Assembly (NCBI GenBank): GCA_014377665.1 | Contig: JACMPF010000076.1 | Span: 1 to 52,907, forward strand | Source: Pedobacter sp. | Lineage (GTDB): Bacteria; Bacteroidota; Bacteroidia; Sphingobacteriales; Sphingobacteriaceae | DNA length: 52,907 nt | Direction of reading: 5' to 3' | Part shown: in pieces, positions 8,578-17,145 of the stretch | Layout of the letters: each line of letters starts with the position of its first letter | How positions within the stretch are numbered: position 1 is the first letter of the stretch | Notes under the pieces: model-generated | What the model saw: the letters and a program-made list of their open reading frames with translations, nothing else | What the model was told of the DNA's origin: nothing | Databases searched by the model: none | Made by a program: the position numbers and the translations under genes

Positions 8578-9447
8578 ATGGGACAAAAAGCACATCCAAT
8601 AGGAAACAGGTTAGGAATCATCAAAGGTTGGGATTCGAACTGGTTCGGTGGCAACAACTATGCTGATAAATTAGTTGAGGACGATAAAATTAGGAAATAC
8701 CTTGCCGCACGTATCGCTAAAGGCGGTGTTGCGAAGGTTGTGATCGAGCGTACTTTAAAACGCATCACGGTTACAATTCACACAGCACGTCCGGGTATTG
8801 TGATTGGTAAAGCAGGAGCTGAGGTTGACAAGATCAAAGAAGAGTTGAAGAAATTGACTAAAAAGGAAATTCAAATCAACATTTTCGAGATCAAGCGTCC
8901 TGAGCTTGACGCACAATTAGTTGCAGAAGGTGTCGCGAAACAATTAGAGGCAAGGATATCTTTCCGTAGAGCAATGAAATCTACAATTGCATCAACCATG
9001 CGTATGGGTGCTGAAGGTATCAAGATCATGACCTCTGGTAGGCTAGGTGGTGCTGAGATGGCTCGTAGCGAACAGTATAAAGAAGGAAGAATTCCTTTGC
9101 ATACTTTTCGTGCAGACATTGATTATGCATTAGCTGAAGCTTTAACTACTTATGGTAAAATAGGTGTTAAAGTTTGGATCTGTAAAGGTGAGGTTTACGG
9201 TAAGCGTGATCTTTCTCCAAACATCGGTGCTACGAGCAATGCTCCTGGTAAAGGTGGCAGACCAGAAGGTGCATTTGCTGGCGGCAGAGACAGAGACAAC
9301 CGTGGCGGTGGTGGCGACAGAAGAAACGATAACCGCGGTGGTGGTAATCGTGGCGGAAGAGGGCCAGGTCAAGGGGGTCCCGGTCAAGGTGGTCCAGGTA
9401 GAGATAATAGAGGCGGAAACACTCCTAACAGAGGTCCTCGTAAATAA
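8578..9447 (+). CDS. rpsC: 30S ribosomal protein S3 with Gly/Arg-rich tail
   Basis: S3, 289 residues, forms the mRNA entry pore with S4 and S5. The start [21 protein letters not shown], the KH domain segment [16 protein letters not shown] near residue 67 and the [18 protein letters not shown] end of the core are canonical. The family core ends near residue 215. The remaining 70 or so residues are low complexity, dominated by Gly, Arg, Asn, Asp and Pro with repeated RGG-like and GQGGPG units (bases about 9220-9440). Extensions on S3 are known in Bacteroidota, but this one is strikingly RGG-like. It is followed by rplP after 38 bases. Confidence 0.97.
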   Translation: MGQKAHPIGNRLGIIKGWDSNWFGGNNYADKLVEDDKIRKYLAARIAKGGVAKVVIERTLKRITVTIHTARPGIVIGKAGAEVDKIKEELKKLTKKEIQINIFEIKRPELDAQLVAEGVAKQLEARISFRRAMKSTIASTMRMGAEGIKIMTSGRLGGAEMARSEQYKEGRIPLHTFRADIDYALAEALTTYGKIGVKVWICKGEVYGKRDLSPNIGATSNAPGKGGRPEGAFAGGRDRDNRGGGGDRRNDNRGGGNRGGRGPGQGGPGQGGPGRDNRGGNTPNRGPRK

Positions 9448-9485
9448 TTAGTTAACAGATCGTTTAACGATAATATTAGAATAAA

Positions 9486-9908
9486 ATGTTACAGCCAAAA
9501 AGAACGAAGTTCAGAAAGATGCAAAAAGGCAGAATGAAAGGTTTAGCAACTCGCGGTGCTGAATTGTCATTCGGGTCTTTCGGGATCAAATCTTTAGAGT
9601 CGACCTGGATCACTAGTCGTCAGATAGAGGCAGCCCGTATTGCGGTAACTCGTTTCATGAAACGTGAAGGTCAGGTTTGGATTAGAATTTTCCCGGACAA
9701 ACCGGTAACTAAGAAACCAGCTGAGGTACGTATGGGTAAGGGTAAAGGTGCTCCGGAATACTGGGTAGCTGTTGTTAGACCCGGTCGTATTATTTTTGAA
9801 GCCGAAGGAGTTCCTTTAGATGTTGCTAAGGAAGCGATGAGATTGGCCGCTCAAAAATTACCGATCCAAACAAAATTTGTAGTACGTAGAGATTACGTAG
9901 AGGCATAA
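9486..9908 (+). CDS. rplP: 50S ribosomal protein L16
   Basis: L16, 140 residues, organises the A-site tRNA contact region of the large subunit. The start [19 protein letters not shown] and the segment [22 protein letters not shown] are diagnostic; the latter includes the conserved basic loop whose Arg is hydroxylated in some bacteria. It follows rpsC by 38 bases and precedes rpmC by 72 bases, an unusually long gap for this junction that holds a stem-loop. Confidence 0.97.
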   Translation: MLQPKRTKFRKMQKGRMKGLATRGAELSFGSFGIKSLESTWITSRQIEAARIAVTRFMKREGQVWIRIFPDKPVTKKPAEVRMGKGKGAPEYWVAVVRPGRIIFEAEGVPLDVAKEAMRLAAQKLPIQTKFVVRRDYVEA

Positions 9909-9912
9909 GCAA

Positions 9913-9965
9913 GTTGTGGGTTGAATGTTGTAAGTAACTTGTACTATAACCGCTAGACCCACAAC
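9913..9965 (+). promoter_or_regulatory. Long stem-loop between rplP and rpmC
   Basis: A 9-bp perfect stem GTTGTGGGT with ACCCACAAC closes a 35-nt loop, ending 15 bases before the rpmC start. CAAGTT at the left edge could alternatively pair with AACTTG at 9936-9941 inside the loop, so two exclusive folds are possible. There is no T-tract. It could be a leader, a processing site or a stabiliser. Confidence 0.45.
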
Positions 9966-9980
9966 ATAAAAATTAATAAA

Positions 9981-10190
9981 ATGAAGAACTCAGAAATCAC
10001 AGGGCTTTCAAAAGAAGAACTAGTAGTCAGGATTGCAGAAGAAAAGGAAAACTTAGTTAAGTTAAAATTTGCACATACAATTTCGGCTATAGAGAATCCT
10101 ACCCGTATTAGAAAGGTAAGAAGAGATATCGCCCGATTAAACACTGAAGTGGCTAAGCGTAAAGCTGAGCCAGCTACTGAAACTAAATAA
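9981..10190 (+). CDS. rpmC: 50S ribosomal protein L29
   Basis: L29, 69 residues, two-helix hairpin protein at the tunnel exit next to L23. The start [30 protein letters not shown] and the [19 protein letters not shown] second helix are typical. The basic tail is short. It follows rplP and precedes rpsQ by 13 bases in canonical order. The ATG chosen gives the family length. Confidence 0.96.
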   Translation: MKNSEITGLSKEELVVRIAEEKENLVKLKFAHTISAIENPTRIRKVRRDIARLNTEVAKRKAEPATETK

Positions 10191-10203
10191 CTTTAGAGCC
10201 GAA

Positions 10204-10458
10204 ATGGAAAGACATTTAAGAAAAACAAGAAACGGGTTGGTGGTTAGCAACAAGATGGATAAATCGATTGTTGTGGCGGTAGAACGTAAAGTTAAACACC
10301 CGATCTATGGTAAATTTGTTAAGAAAACTACCAAATTTATGGCTCATGACGAGAAAAACGATTGCGGTATTGGTGATACAGTACTGATCATGGAGACTCG
10401 TCCGCTGAGCAAGAACAAGAACTGGAGATTAGTGGAAATTTTAGAGAGGGCTAAATAA
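10204..10458 (+). CDS. rpsQ: 30S ribosomal protein S17
   Basis: S17, 84 residues, primary binder of the 16S rRNA 5' domain. The start [38 protein letters not shown] and the segment [21 protein letters not shown] are diagnostic of the OB-fold. It is between rpmC and rplN, with a one-base gap to rplN. No anomalies are seen. Confidence 0.97.
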   Translation: MERHLRKTRNGLVVSNKMDKSIVVAVERKVKHPIYGKFVKKTTKFMAHDEKNDCGIGDTVLIMETRPLSKNKNWRLVEILERAK

Positions 10459-10459
10459 C

Positions 10460-10828
10460 ATGGTACAACAGGAATCAAGATTAAACGTAGCCGACAATAG
10501 CGGCGCAAAAGAAGTATTGGTTATCCGTGTACTTGGTGGTACTGGAAAGAGATACGCTTCTATTGGTGACAAAATTGTTGTTACTGTGAAAAGTGCAATC
10601 CCTTCTGGAAACATTAAGAAAGGAACCGTCTCTAAAGCAGTCGTTGTGAGAACAAAAAAAGAAATCAGACGTAAGGATGGCTCTTACATTCGTTTCGATG
10701 ACAATGCAGCGGTATTATTAAATGCACAGGACGAGCCGCGTGGTACACGTATTTTTGGCCCGGTAGCAAGAGAGCTGCGTGAGAAACAATTCATGAAAAT
10801 TGTGTCATTAGCACCGGAGGTATTATAA
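10460..10828 (+). CDS. rplN: 50S ribosomal protein L14
   Basis: L14, 122 residues, contacts 16S rRNA in an intersubunit bridge and is the docking site of RsfS in many bacteria. The start [18 protein letters not shown] and the end [11 protein letters not shown] are invariant-type segments. The last codons CCG GAG GTA form GGAGGT 8 bases before the rplX start. This may act as a Shine-Dalgarno, but it is constrained by the conserved APEVL ending. Confidence 0.98.
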   Translation: MVQQESRLNVADNSGAKEVLVIRVLGGTGKRYASIGDKIVVTVKSAIPSGNIKKGTVSKAVVVRTKKEIRRKDGSYIRFDDNAAVLLNAQDEPRGTRIFGPVARELREKQFMKIVSLAPEVL

Positions 10829-10829
10829 A

Positions 10830-11168
10830 ATGAAAAAAGAAACAACTACACCAAAAGTAAAAATCCGCAAAGGAGATTTAGTAAAGGTAATAGCCGGCGA
10901 TTCGAAAGGTCAGCAAGGGAAAGTACTTTCAGTATTGATTACTAAAAGTAGGATTCTTATAGAAGGCGTTAACCTTGTGTCAAAACATACAAAACCAAAT
11001 GCTGCTACTCCAAACGGAGGTATCATTAAAAAAGAAGCTGCTCTTCATATTTCTAACGTAGCATTAATTGATCCTAAATCGGGTGAAATTACACGCGTTG
11101 GCAGAAAGCTTAATGCTGATGGGAAATTAGTTAGGGTTAGTAAAAAATCAGGAGAGGAGATCAAATAA
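10830..11168 (+). CDS. rplX: 50S ribosomal protein L24
   Basis: L24, 112 residues, assembly-initiator protein of the large subunit with a KOW motif ([22 protein letters not shown] near residues 11-32). The following VEGVN-like segment [15 protein letters not shown] is typical. It overlaps rplE by one base. Its last codons contain a GAGGAG run 9 bases before the rplE start that may help initiation. Confidence 0.97.
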   Translation: MKKETTTPKVKIRKGDLVKVIAGDSKGQQGKVLSVLITKSRILIEGVNLVSKHTKPNAATPNGGIIKKEAALHISNVALIDPKSGEITRVGRKLNADGKLVRVSKKSGEEIK

Positions 11169-11734
11169 TGGCTTACATACCAAGATTAAAGACTAAATAT
11201 AAAGAGGAAATCGTAACTGCACTTAAAGATAAGTTCAATTACAAAAGCGTAATGCAAGTTCCTAAATTAGAGAAGATAGCTATCAACCAAGGCGTTGGAC
11301 GTTTCTCTGTAACTGACAAAAAGATTATGGACAGCTCTATTTTAGAGATGAGTACCATTTCTGGTCAGCAAGCAGTTGGAGCTAAATCTAAAAAAGATAT
11401 CTCAAACTTTAAATTACGTAAAGGTATGCCTGTAGGTGTACGTGTAACTTTGCGTGACAATAACATGTATGAGTTTTTAGATCGTTTAATTTCCGTAGCT
11501 TTACCACGTATTCGCGATTTCAAAGGTATCAATGATAAGGGTTTTGATGGAAAAGGTAATTATACATTAGGCGTTACTGAACAGATCATTTTCCCTGAGA
11601 TCAATATTGATAAAATCAGTAAGATTTTAGGAATGGATATTACTTTTGTAACAACAGCTAATACTGATGTTGAAGCATTAGAACTTTTAAAACAATTTGG
11701 ATTACCGTTTAAAAATCAAAAAACAGATCAATAA
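11168..11734 (+). CDS. rplE: 50S ribosomal protein L5
   Basis: L5, 188 residues, carries 5S rRNA into the large subunit and touches the P-site tRNA. The segments [17 protein letters not shown] and [16 protein letters not shown] and the FPEINIDKI stretch are diagnostic. It overlaps rplX at its start and rpsN at its stop by single bases (TAATG), a tightly coupled unit. Confidence 0.98.
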   Translation: MAYIPRLKTKYKEEIVTALKDKFNYKSVMQVPKLEKIAINQGVGRFSVTDKKIMDSSILEMSTISGQQAVGAKSKKDISNFKLRKGMPVGVRVTLRDNNMYEFLDRLISVALPRIRDFKGINDKGFDGKGNYTLGVTEQIIFPEINIDKISKILGMDITFVTTANTDVEALELLKQFGLPFKNQKTDQ

Positions 11735-12003
11735 TGGCAAAAGAAGGTGTAAAAGCTCGCGAAATTAAGCGCCAAAAATTGGTAGCTAAGTATGCTGACA
11801 AACGTGCAGAACTTAAAGCTGCTGGTGATTATGAAGGATTAGATAAGTTACCGAAAAACTCCTCTGCAGTACGTTTACACAACCGTTGTAAAATTACAGG
11901 ACGTCCTCGTGGTTACATGCGTACTTTCGGTATATCAAGGGTATTGTTCCGTGATATGGCTTTAGCAGGAAAAATTCCTGGAGTGAGAAAAGCAAGCTGG
12001 TAG
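11734..12003 (+). CDS. rpsN: 30S ribosomal protein S14, zinc-free long form
   Basis: S14, 89 residues, head protein near S3 and S10. It is the long form: the zinc-ribbon cysteines of the short form are absent and only one Cys remains, in the segment [21 protein letters not shown]. The C-terminal [15 protein letters not shown] is canonical. It overlaps rplE by one base and is followed by a 107-base structured spacer before rpsH. Confidence 0.97.
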   Translation: MAKEGVKAREIKRQKLVAKYADKRAELKAAGDYEGLDKLPKNSSAVRLHNRCKITGRPRGYMRTFGISRVLFRDMALAGKIPGVRKASW

Positions 12004-12006
12004 TAC

Positions 12007-12090
12007 GGCTTCCTTTTGCTTAAATTAATTTAAGCATAGAATTAAATTTTAACCGATGGCAGGTCGTCCCGAATAATTAGGAAGGAAACC
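12007..12090 (+). promoter_or_regulatory. Structured rpsH leader with perfect palindrome
   Basis: The rpsN-rpsH spacer contains a perfect 20-nt palindrome at 12017-12036 (half-site TGCTTAAATT). It is enclosed by a long-range pairing of 12007-12015 with 12082-12090 (8 of 9 pairs). In E. coli the spc operon is controlled by S8 binding its own mRNA. The position just before the S8 gene invites that analogy, but the S8-binding core has not been demonstrated here. Confidence 0.45.
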
Positions 12091-12110
12091 ACTATCACAA
12101 CTATATAATA

Positions 12111-12509
12111 ATGAATACAGATCCAATAGCAGATTATCTTACAAGAGTAAGAAATGCCATAAAGGCAAATCACAGAATTGTAGAGATTCCTGCATCAAAC
12201 CTTAAAAAGGAAATTACTAAGGTACTTTTCGATAAAGGTTACATTGCTAACTACAAATTTGAGGATACGACAACTCAAGGAATCATCAAAATAGCTTTGA
12301 AGTATAACGCTATTACAAAGATTCCTGCGATTCGTACGTTAACACGTATTAGCAAACCAGGTTTAAGGCAATATGCCGGCGTTGATAATATGCCAAGAGT
12401 ATTAAATGGTTTAGGTATTGCAATTTTATCTACATCTAAAGGTGTAATGACTGATAAGGAAGCTGCCAGACTAAACATTGGTGGCGAAGTTTTGTGTCAC
12501 GTTTATTAA
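12111..12509 (+). CDS. rpsH: 30S ribosomal protein S8
   Basis: S8, 132 residues, central-domain assembly protein and classical translational repressor of spc operons. The start MNTDPIADYLTRVRNA and the end segment GLGIAILSTSKGVMTDKEA...GEVLCHVY are diagnostic. It is preceded by a 107-base spacer with strong secondary structure, suggesting autoregulation. It is followed after 18 bases by rplF, which has an exceptional Shine-Dalgarno. Confidence 0.98.
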   Translation: MNTDPIADYLTRVRNAIKANHRIVEIPASNLKKEITKVLFDKGYIANYKFEDTTTQGIIKIALKYNAITKIPAIRTLTRISKPGLRQYAGVDNMPRVLNGLGIAILSTSKGVMTDKEAARLNIGGEVLCHVY

Positions 12510-12511
12510 TT

Positions 12512-12521
12512 AAAGGAGGAT
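12512..12521 (+). promoter_or_regulatory. Strong Shine-Dalgarno of rplF
   Basis: AAAGGAGG lies in the 18-base non-coding spacer between rpsH and rplF, with GGAGG ending 8 bases before the ATG. It is an eight-base perfect match to the 16S anti-Shine-Dalgarno. This is unusual in a phylum in which such sites are rare and the anti-SD is normally masked on the 30S subunit. Confidence 0.85.
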
Positions 12522-12527
12522 AACAAA

Positions 12528-13085
12528 ATGTCAAGAATAGGAAAAGCCCCAATTAGTGTTCCTGCCGGTGTAACCATTACCATATCTAATGATAATGTAG
12601 TTACAGTTAAAGGACCAAAAGGAGAACTTACTCAAGCAGTAGATTCAGATATAACAATCAGTCAGGAAGACGGTGTAATTACAGTTCAACGTCCAACAGA
12701 GCAGAAAAGACACAAGGCGTTACATGGTCTGTATCGTTCTTTGTTAAATAATATGGTTATAGGTGTAACAGAAGGTTATAAAATACAACAAGAATTAGTA
12801 GGTGTGGGTTACCGTGCTACGAACACAGGTAATACGCTTGATCTTGTTTTGGGATATTCTCACCATTATGTATTCCAAATACCAACAGAGATCAAAGTAA
12901 CTACAACTTCTGAAAAAGGTCAGACTCCTAAAATTATTTTGGAGAGTATTGATAAGCAGTTGATTGGCCAGGTAGCGGCGAAGATTCGTTCATTACGTGC
13001 ACCAGAGCCATATAAAGGTAAAGGTATCAAATTTGTAGGTGAAGTGTTAAGAAGAAAAGCGGGTAAATCAGCTTCTAAAAAATAA
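12528..13085 (+). CDS. rplF: 50S ribosomal protein L6
   Basis: L6, 185 residues, binds near the sarcin-ricin loop and the GTPase centre. The start [15 protein letters not shown], the central [19 protein letters not shown] and the end [19 protein letters not shown] are diagnostic of the two repeated domains. The preceding spacer holds the only full-length consensus ribosome-binding site in non-coding sequence noticed in the cluster. rplR follows after 5 bases. Confidence 0.98.
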   Translation: MSRIGKAPISVPAGVTITISNDNVVTVKGPKGELTQAVDSDITISQEDGVITVQRPTEQKRHKALHGLYRSLLNNMVIGVTEGYKIQQELVGVGYRATNTGNTLDLVLGYSHHYVFQIPTEIKVTTTSEKGQTPKIILESIDKQLIGQVAAKIRSLRAPEPYKGKGIKFVGEVLRRKAGKSASKK

Positions 13086-13090
13086 GTATC

Positions 13091-13444
13091 ATGGCAGGGA
13101 AAAAATTATCTCGTAGAGATCGTATAAAAAAAGGAATCAGAAAAAGATTGACAGGTTCCGAAAGCCGTCCACGTTTATCGGTTTATAGAAGTAATAAAGG
13201 TATTTATGCTCAAATCATTAATGACGTAACCGGTAGTACAATTGCATCAGCATCTTCTTTATCTAAAGACTTTGCAGGCACTGGAAACAAATCTGAGCAA
13301 TCAGTAGCTGTAGGTAAATTGGTTGCTGAAAAAGCAATTGCAGCTGGTGTTAAAGAAGTTGTTTTCGATAGAAATGGCTACTTATACCACGGACGTGTTA
13401 AATCGTTAGCAGAAGGTGCTCGCGAAGCTGGTTTAGTATTTTAA
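13091..13444 (+). CDS. rplR: 50S ribosomal protein L18
   Basis: L18, 117 residues, binds 5S rRNA together with L5. The segment [22 protein letters not shown] and the end [28 protein letters not shown] are diagnostic. It is 5 bases after rplF and 18 before rpsE. Length and features are normal. Confidence 0.97.
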   Translation: MAGKKLSRRDRIKKGIRKRLTGSESRPRLSVYRSNKGIYAQIINDVTGSTIASASSLSKDFAGTGNKSEQSVAVGKLVAEKAIAAGVKEVVFDRNGYLYHGRVKSLAEGAREAGLVF

Positions 13445-13462
13445 TCGGAAAATAGGATAAGA

Positions 13463-13981
13463 ATGTCAACTATCAATATAAAAAGAGTCAAGACTAGCGA
13501 GATCGAATTGAAAGATCGTTTAGTTAGCATACAACGCGTTGCCAAAGTAACCAAAGGTGGTCGTACATTCAGCTTCTCAGCAATCGTTGTTGTTGGAGAT
13601 GAGAACGGAATCGTAGGTTACGGATTAGGTAAAGCGAAAGAGGTTACTGAAGCAATTGCAAAAGGCATTGATGATGCTAAAAAGAATTTGGTTAAAGTTC
13701 CATTGTTAAATGGTACTGTTCCTCATGAGCAAATCGGTAAATTCTCAGGTGGTTTCGTATTAATTAAGCCTGCAGCCGTAGGTACTGGTGTAATCGCTGG
13801 CGGTGCAATGCGTGCCGTATTAGAGAGTGCTGGAGTACACAATGTTCTTGCGAAATCAAAAGGTTCATCAAATCCTCACAACGTGGTAAAAGCAACTGTA
13901 GATGCGCTAACAAAAATGCGCGATGCCTACACAGTAGCTCAGCATCGTGGTGTAGATTTAAACAAAGTTTTTAACGGATAA
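13463..13981 (+). CDS. rpsE: 30S ribosomal protein S5
   Basis: S5, 172 residues, fidelity protein of the small subunit near the mRNA entry tunnel. The dsRNA-binding fold includes [26 protein letters not shown], and the second half contains [31 protein letters not shown]. No lesion is apparent at ram or spectinomycin positions from inspection alone. rpmD follows after 4 bases. Confidence 0.97.
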   Translation: MSTINIKRVKTSEIELKDRLVSIQRVAKVTKGGRTFSFSAIVVVGDENGIVGYGLGKAKEVTEAIAKGIDDAKKNLVKVPLLNGTVPHEQIGKFSGGFVLIKPAAVGTGVIAGGAMRAVLESAGVHNVLAKSKGSSNPHNVVKATVDALTKMRDAYTVAQHRGVDLNKVFNG

Positions 13982-13985
13982 TATC

Positions 13986-14165
13986 ATGGCTAAGATTAAA
14001 ATAACCCAGATTAGGAGTATCATCGATAGAAGCGAGCGTCAAAAAAGAACTATGCAAGCTTTAGGTTTAAATAAAATGAACCAAAGCGTAGAAGTTGAAG
14101 CGAATGCTGCCATCATTGGTATGGTTAGAAAAGTGAATCACTTGATAGCTATCGAAAGTTTATAA
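13986..14165 (+). CDS. rpmD: 50S ribosomal protein L30
   Basis: A short gene (59 residues) reading MAKIKITQIRSIIDRSE... and ending VNHLIAIESL. The N-terminal KITQIRS followed by R..RQKRTMQALGLNKMNQSV matches the L30 pattern (beta strand, then the GL.K...V motif). It begins 4 bases after rpsE in the canonical S5-L30-L15 order. It is followed by a 110-base spacer with two stem-loops. Confidence 0.96.
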   Translation: MAKIKITQIRSIIDRSERQKRTMQALGLNKMNQSVEVEANAAIIGMVRKVNHLIAIESL

Positions 14166-14171
14166 TTATTA

Positions 14172-14259
14172 GGGGTTGCAAATTTCAGTTATATAACTAG
14201 ATTTGCAACCCTCGTATATGTTTAACCGTTGACCCTGATTAGTGAAAGCGAAGGGCAAC
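14172..14259 (+). promoter_or_regulatory. Two stem-loops in the rpmD-rplO spacer
   Basis: The first hairpin pairs GGGTTGCAAAT (14173-14183) with ATTTGCAACCC (14201-14211), 11 perfect pairs plus a G-U at its base, with a self-complementary AGTTATATAACT in the loop. The second pairs GTTG and CCCT (14228-14231, 14233-14236) with AGGGCAAC (14252-14259), with one bulged A. It ends 16 bases before rplO. No T-tract follows, so it looks like a leader or processing structure. Confidence 0.5.
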
Positions 14260-14275
14260 ACAATAAGTTTCAAAA

Positions 14276-14722
14276 ATGAACTTAAGTAATTTAAAACCTG
14301 CAAAAGGTTCTACTAAAAATAGTAAGAGAATTGGTCGTGGTACTGGTTCAGGTCGTGGTGGTACTTCAACACGTGGTCATAAGGGTGCTGGATCTCGTTC
14401 AGGCCATAAAACCAAAATTGGTTTTGAAGGTGGTCAAATGCCTTTACAACGTCGCGTACCTAAGGTGGGTTTCAAGCCTATCAACCGCGTGGAGTATGTT
14501 GGTGTAAACCTTGATGTTTTGCAAGAATTGGCGGAACGTTTCGAATTGACCAGCATTGATTTTAGTATTTTGCAAGAACATGGTTTAGCATCTAAAAATG
14601 ACTTAGTTAAAATCTTAGGTCGTGGTGAGGTTAAATCTAAATTAGAAGTTAAGGCACATGCTTTTTCTGCTACTGCATTAAAGGCTATTGAGGCTGTTGG
14701 AGGCTCAATCGAAAAATTGTAA
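14276..14722 (+). CDS. rplO: 50S ribosomal protein L15
   Basis: L15, 148 residues, late-assembly protein of the large subunit. The Gly/Arg/Lys-rich start ([23 protein letters not shown], residues about 6-28) and [15 protein letters not shown] near 57-71 are diagnostic. It precedes secY by 3 bases, as in most spc operons. The 110-base structured spacer upstream is unusual for this junction. Confidence 0.97.
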   Translation: MNLSNLKPAKGSTKNSKRIGRGTGSGRGGTSTRGHKGAGSRSGHKTKIGFEGGQMPLQRRVPKVGFKPINRVEYVGVNLDVLQELAERFELTSIDFSILQEHGLASKNDLVKILGRGEVKSKLEVKAHAFSATALKAIEAVGGSIEKL

Positions 14723-14725
14723 TTA

Positions 14726-16060
14726 ATGAAGAAGCTGTTTACTACTTTAAGTAACATTTGGAAAATTCAGGAATTGAAGGAGCGGATATTATTTACGCTC
14801 ATCATTCTTTTGATTTATAGATTTGTATCACACGTGGTTTTGCCAGGTGTTGATGCATCACTTTTAGGTGACAATTCAAAGTCAGGTCTTTTAGGCTTAC
14901 TGGATATGTTTGCTGGGGGATCTTTCTCTCGTGTTTCAATCCTTGCTTTGGGTGTTATGCCTTACATCTCAGCGTCAATTGTAGTTCAGCTCTTAGGAAT
15001 TGCGGTTCCTTCGTTCCAGAAAATGCAGAAGGAAGGCGAAAGCGGCAGGAAGAAGTTGAATCAAATTACCCGTTACCTGACGGTAGCAATTACTGCAGTG
15101 CAGGCCGCTGGTTATGCTAAGACTCAGGTTCCGCAGGAAGCCATCATTATTGATCATACCTTATTCCTTGTTTTATCAACATTCGTTTTGTCTGCTGGAA
15201 CTTTGTTTGTGATGTGGTTAGGCGAGAAGATTACAGATAAAGGTATTGGAAACGGGATTTCATTGATCATTATGGTTGGTATCATTGCTCGTCTGCCAAT
15301 TGCTTTGCAGCAAGAGATCAGCTCGCGATTTGTTGGTGACGGTGGGCTAATTGCCTTGGTTGTGGAAATCGTAGCTCTATTTGCTGTTGTGATGTTCACG
15401 ATTATGATCGTACAAGGTGTCCGTAAGGTTCCTGTACAATACGCTAAAAGAATTGTAGGCAATAGACAATTTGGTGGTGTTAGACAATACATTCCGCTTA
15501 AAGTGAATGCTGCAGGTGTAATGCCAATCATTTTTGCTCAGGCGTTAATGTTTATACCTGCTGCCCTGACTGGTTTTTTCCCGTCACTGCAAAACACATG
15601 GCTAACTCAATTTAGTGATTACACTTCATTGGCTTACAGCTTAACGTTTGCATTCCTTATCATTGCATTTACATTTTTCTATACAGCGATAACAGTTAAT
15701 CCGACGCAGATGTCTGATGACATGAAAAAGAATGGGGGCTTTATTCCAGGTATTAAACCAGGACTGGCAACTTCCAGTTTCATAGATGATGTCATTTCTA
15801 AGATTACGCTTCCAGGAGCAGTATTTCTAGCTATAATAGCAATTTTGCCTTCATTTGCTGTTATGTTCGGTATCAAATCAGAGTTCGCGCATTTTTATGG
15901 AGGAACATCATTATTGATTCTTGTTGGCGTGGTATTGGATACACTTCAACAAATCGAGAGTTATTTGTTGATGCGTCATTATGATGGATTGATGAAAACA
16001 GGTAGAGTTACGGGAAGAACAGGGATACCTGCAGCCGCTGGTAGCAATGCAGTGATTTAG
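14726..16060 (+). CDS. secY: Preprotein translocase subunit SecY
   Basis: SecY, 444 residues, the channel of the Sec translocon with ten TM helices. Recognisable parts are the plug-containing GGSFSRVSILALGVMPYISASIVVQLL near residue 64, the cytoplasmic loop after MQKEGESGRKKLNQITRYLT, and the ALMFIPAALTG and DDMKKNGGFIPGIKPG segments. The N-terminal cytoplasmic helix begins MKKLFTTLSNIWKI. It is 3 bases after rplO and 8 before map. The adk gene often found between secY and map is absent here. Confidence 0.98.
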   Translation: MKKLFTTLSNIWKIQELKERILFTLIILLIYRFVSHVVLPGVDASLLGDNSKSGLLGLLDMFAGGSFSRVSILALGVMPYISASIVVQLLGIAVPSFQKMQKEGESGRKKLNQITRYLTVAITAVQAAGYAKTQVPQEAIIIDHTLFLVLSTFVLSAGTLFVMWLGEKITDKGIGNGISLIIMVGIIARLPIALQQEISSRFVGDGGLIALVVEIVALFAVVMFTIMIVQGVRKVPVQYAKRIVGNRQFGGVRQYIPLKVNAAGVMPIIFAQALMFIPAALTGFFPSLQNTWLTQFSDYTSLAYSLTFAFLIIAFTFFYTAITVNPTQMSDDMKKNGGFIPGIKPGLATSSFIDDVISKITLPGAVFLAIIAILPSFAVMFGIKSEFAHFYGGTSLLILVGVVLDTLQQIESYLLMRHYDGLMKTGRVTGRTGIPAAAGSNAVI

Positions 16061-16068
16061 TCAATTAA

Positions 16069-16854
16069 ATGTCCAAAATCTATTATAAGTCTTCCGAGGA
16101 GATTGAGCTGATCAGAGAAAGTTCCCTGTTGGTCTCTAAAACGCTGGCTCAAGTAGCTAAGATCATTAGACCTGGCATAACTACAAAAAGTCTCGATGAT
16201 CTTGCTTATACGTTTATCAGTGATCATGGCGCAATTCCAGCATTTTTGAACTATAAAGGGTTTCCTAATTCACTTTGTATATCTCCAAACGATCAGGTTG
16301 TTCATGGATTTCCTAATGAATATATTATTAAGGAGGGTGATTTGATCTCTGTAGATTGTGGTGTTATTAAGAACAATTATTTTGGTGATTCTGCATATAC
16401 TTTTGCTATAGGGGAAATCAGTTTGGAAAAGCAAAAGCTAGTTGAGGTAACAAAGCGATGTTTGGTGTTGGCGATTGAAAAGGCCGTTGTTGGCTTCAGA
16501 ATTGGAGATATAGGTTTTGCGGTGCAAGATTACGCTGAAAAAAATGGGTTTGGAGTGGTTAGGGAGCTCGTAGGACATGGTGTAGGAATTAAGCTTCATG
16601 AGAGTCCAGAGGTTCCGAATTACGGTAAACGAGGTATTGGGATCAAATTAGAGGAAGGAATGGTAATTGCCATTGAACCAATGATCAATGCTGGGGTTGC
16701 CGGGATTAAGTTTTGGTCTGATGGATGGACAGTAACCAGCAAGGATAATAAGCCGTCCGCTCATTTTGAGCATACTGTAGCGGTTAAAAAGGGACAGGCG
16801 GATGTTTTATCAACCTTTTCATTAATAGAAGAAGTTTTAAATAAAAAAGACTAG
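16069..16854 (+). CDS. map: Methionine aminopeptidase, type I
   Basis: MetAP, 261 residues, removes N-terminal Met from nascent proteins. It has the pita-bread fold with the metal ligands visible: the Asp of SVDCGVI, the Asp of FGDSAYTF, the His of VGHGVG, the Glu of IEPM and the Glu of HFEHTVAV. The pocket sequence CISPNDQVVHGFP is typical of type I. The family core starts at residue 1 without the zinc-finger extension of eukaryotic forms. It follows secY by 8 bases and precedes a promoter for infA. Confidence 0.96.
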   Translation: MSKIYYKSSEEIELIRESSLLVSKTLAQVAKIIRPGITTKSLDDLAYTFISDHGAIPAFLNYKGFPNSLCISPNDQVVHGFPNEYIIKEGDLISVDCGVIKNNYFGDSAYTFAIGEISLEKQKLVEVTKRCLVLAIEKAVVGFRIGDIGFAVQDYAEKNGFGVVRELVGHGVGIKLHESPEVPNYGKRGIGIKLEEGMVIAIEPMINAGVAGIKFWSDGWTVTSKDNKPSAHFEHTVAVKKGQADVLSTFSLIEEVLNKKD

Positions 16855-16873
16855 AATATTAATTTTTTTTATT

Positions 16874-16881
16874 TAATTTTG
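16874..16881 (+). promoter_or_regulatory. Candidate promoter upstream of infA
   Basis: TAATTTTG matches the TAnnTTTG -7 element, 44 bases before the infA start in the 71-base map-infA gap. No clear -33 TTG was found at the expected spacing, so support is partial. Confidence 0.4.
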
Positions 16882-16925
16882 CAACCCTGTTTGACAACAG
16901 CTAAATAAGTAAATATCAATATTAT

Positions 16926-17144
16926 ATGGCTAAACAAGCCTCAATTGAACAAGACGGTGTAATAAAAGAAGCGTTATCAAATGCGATGTTCCGGGTAGAG
17001 CTGGAGAATGGACATGAGATAATTGCACATATTTCAGGAAAGATGAGGATGCACTATATCAAGATTCTTCCTGGAGACAAAGTTAAATTAGAGATGTCGC
17101 CTTACGATTTATCAAAAGGCAGGATTACTTATAGATACAAATAA
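16926..17144 (+). CDS. infA: Translation initiation factor IF-1
   Basis: IF-1, 72 residues, OB-fold protein that blocks the A site during initiation. The segments [31 protein letters not shown] and [24 protein letters not shown] are diagnostic, and the length is exact for bacteria. It is preceded by a possible promoter and followed one base later by rpmJ. Confidence 0.98.
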   Translation: MAKQASIEQDGVIKEALSNAMFRVELENGHEIIAHISGKMRMHYIKILPGDKVKLEMSPYDLSKGRITYRYK

Positions 17145-17145
17145 A

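Noticed and set aside
9142-9451. Open frames on both strands inside the rpsC tail region
   Set aside because: They are shadows caused by the GC-rich, repetitive Gly/Arg codons of the S3 extension; no start signals or protein-like composition.
14172-14212. Terminator between rpmD and rplO
   Set aside because: Strong stem but no U-tract follows, and rplO-secY lie immediately downstream without a clear new promoter.
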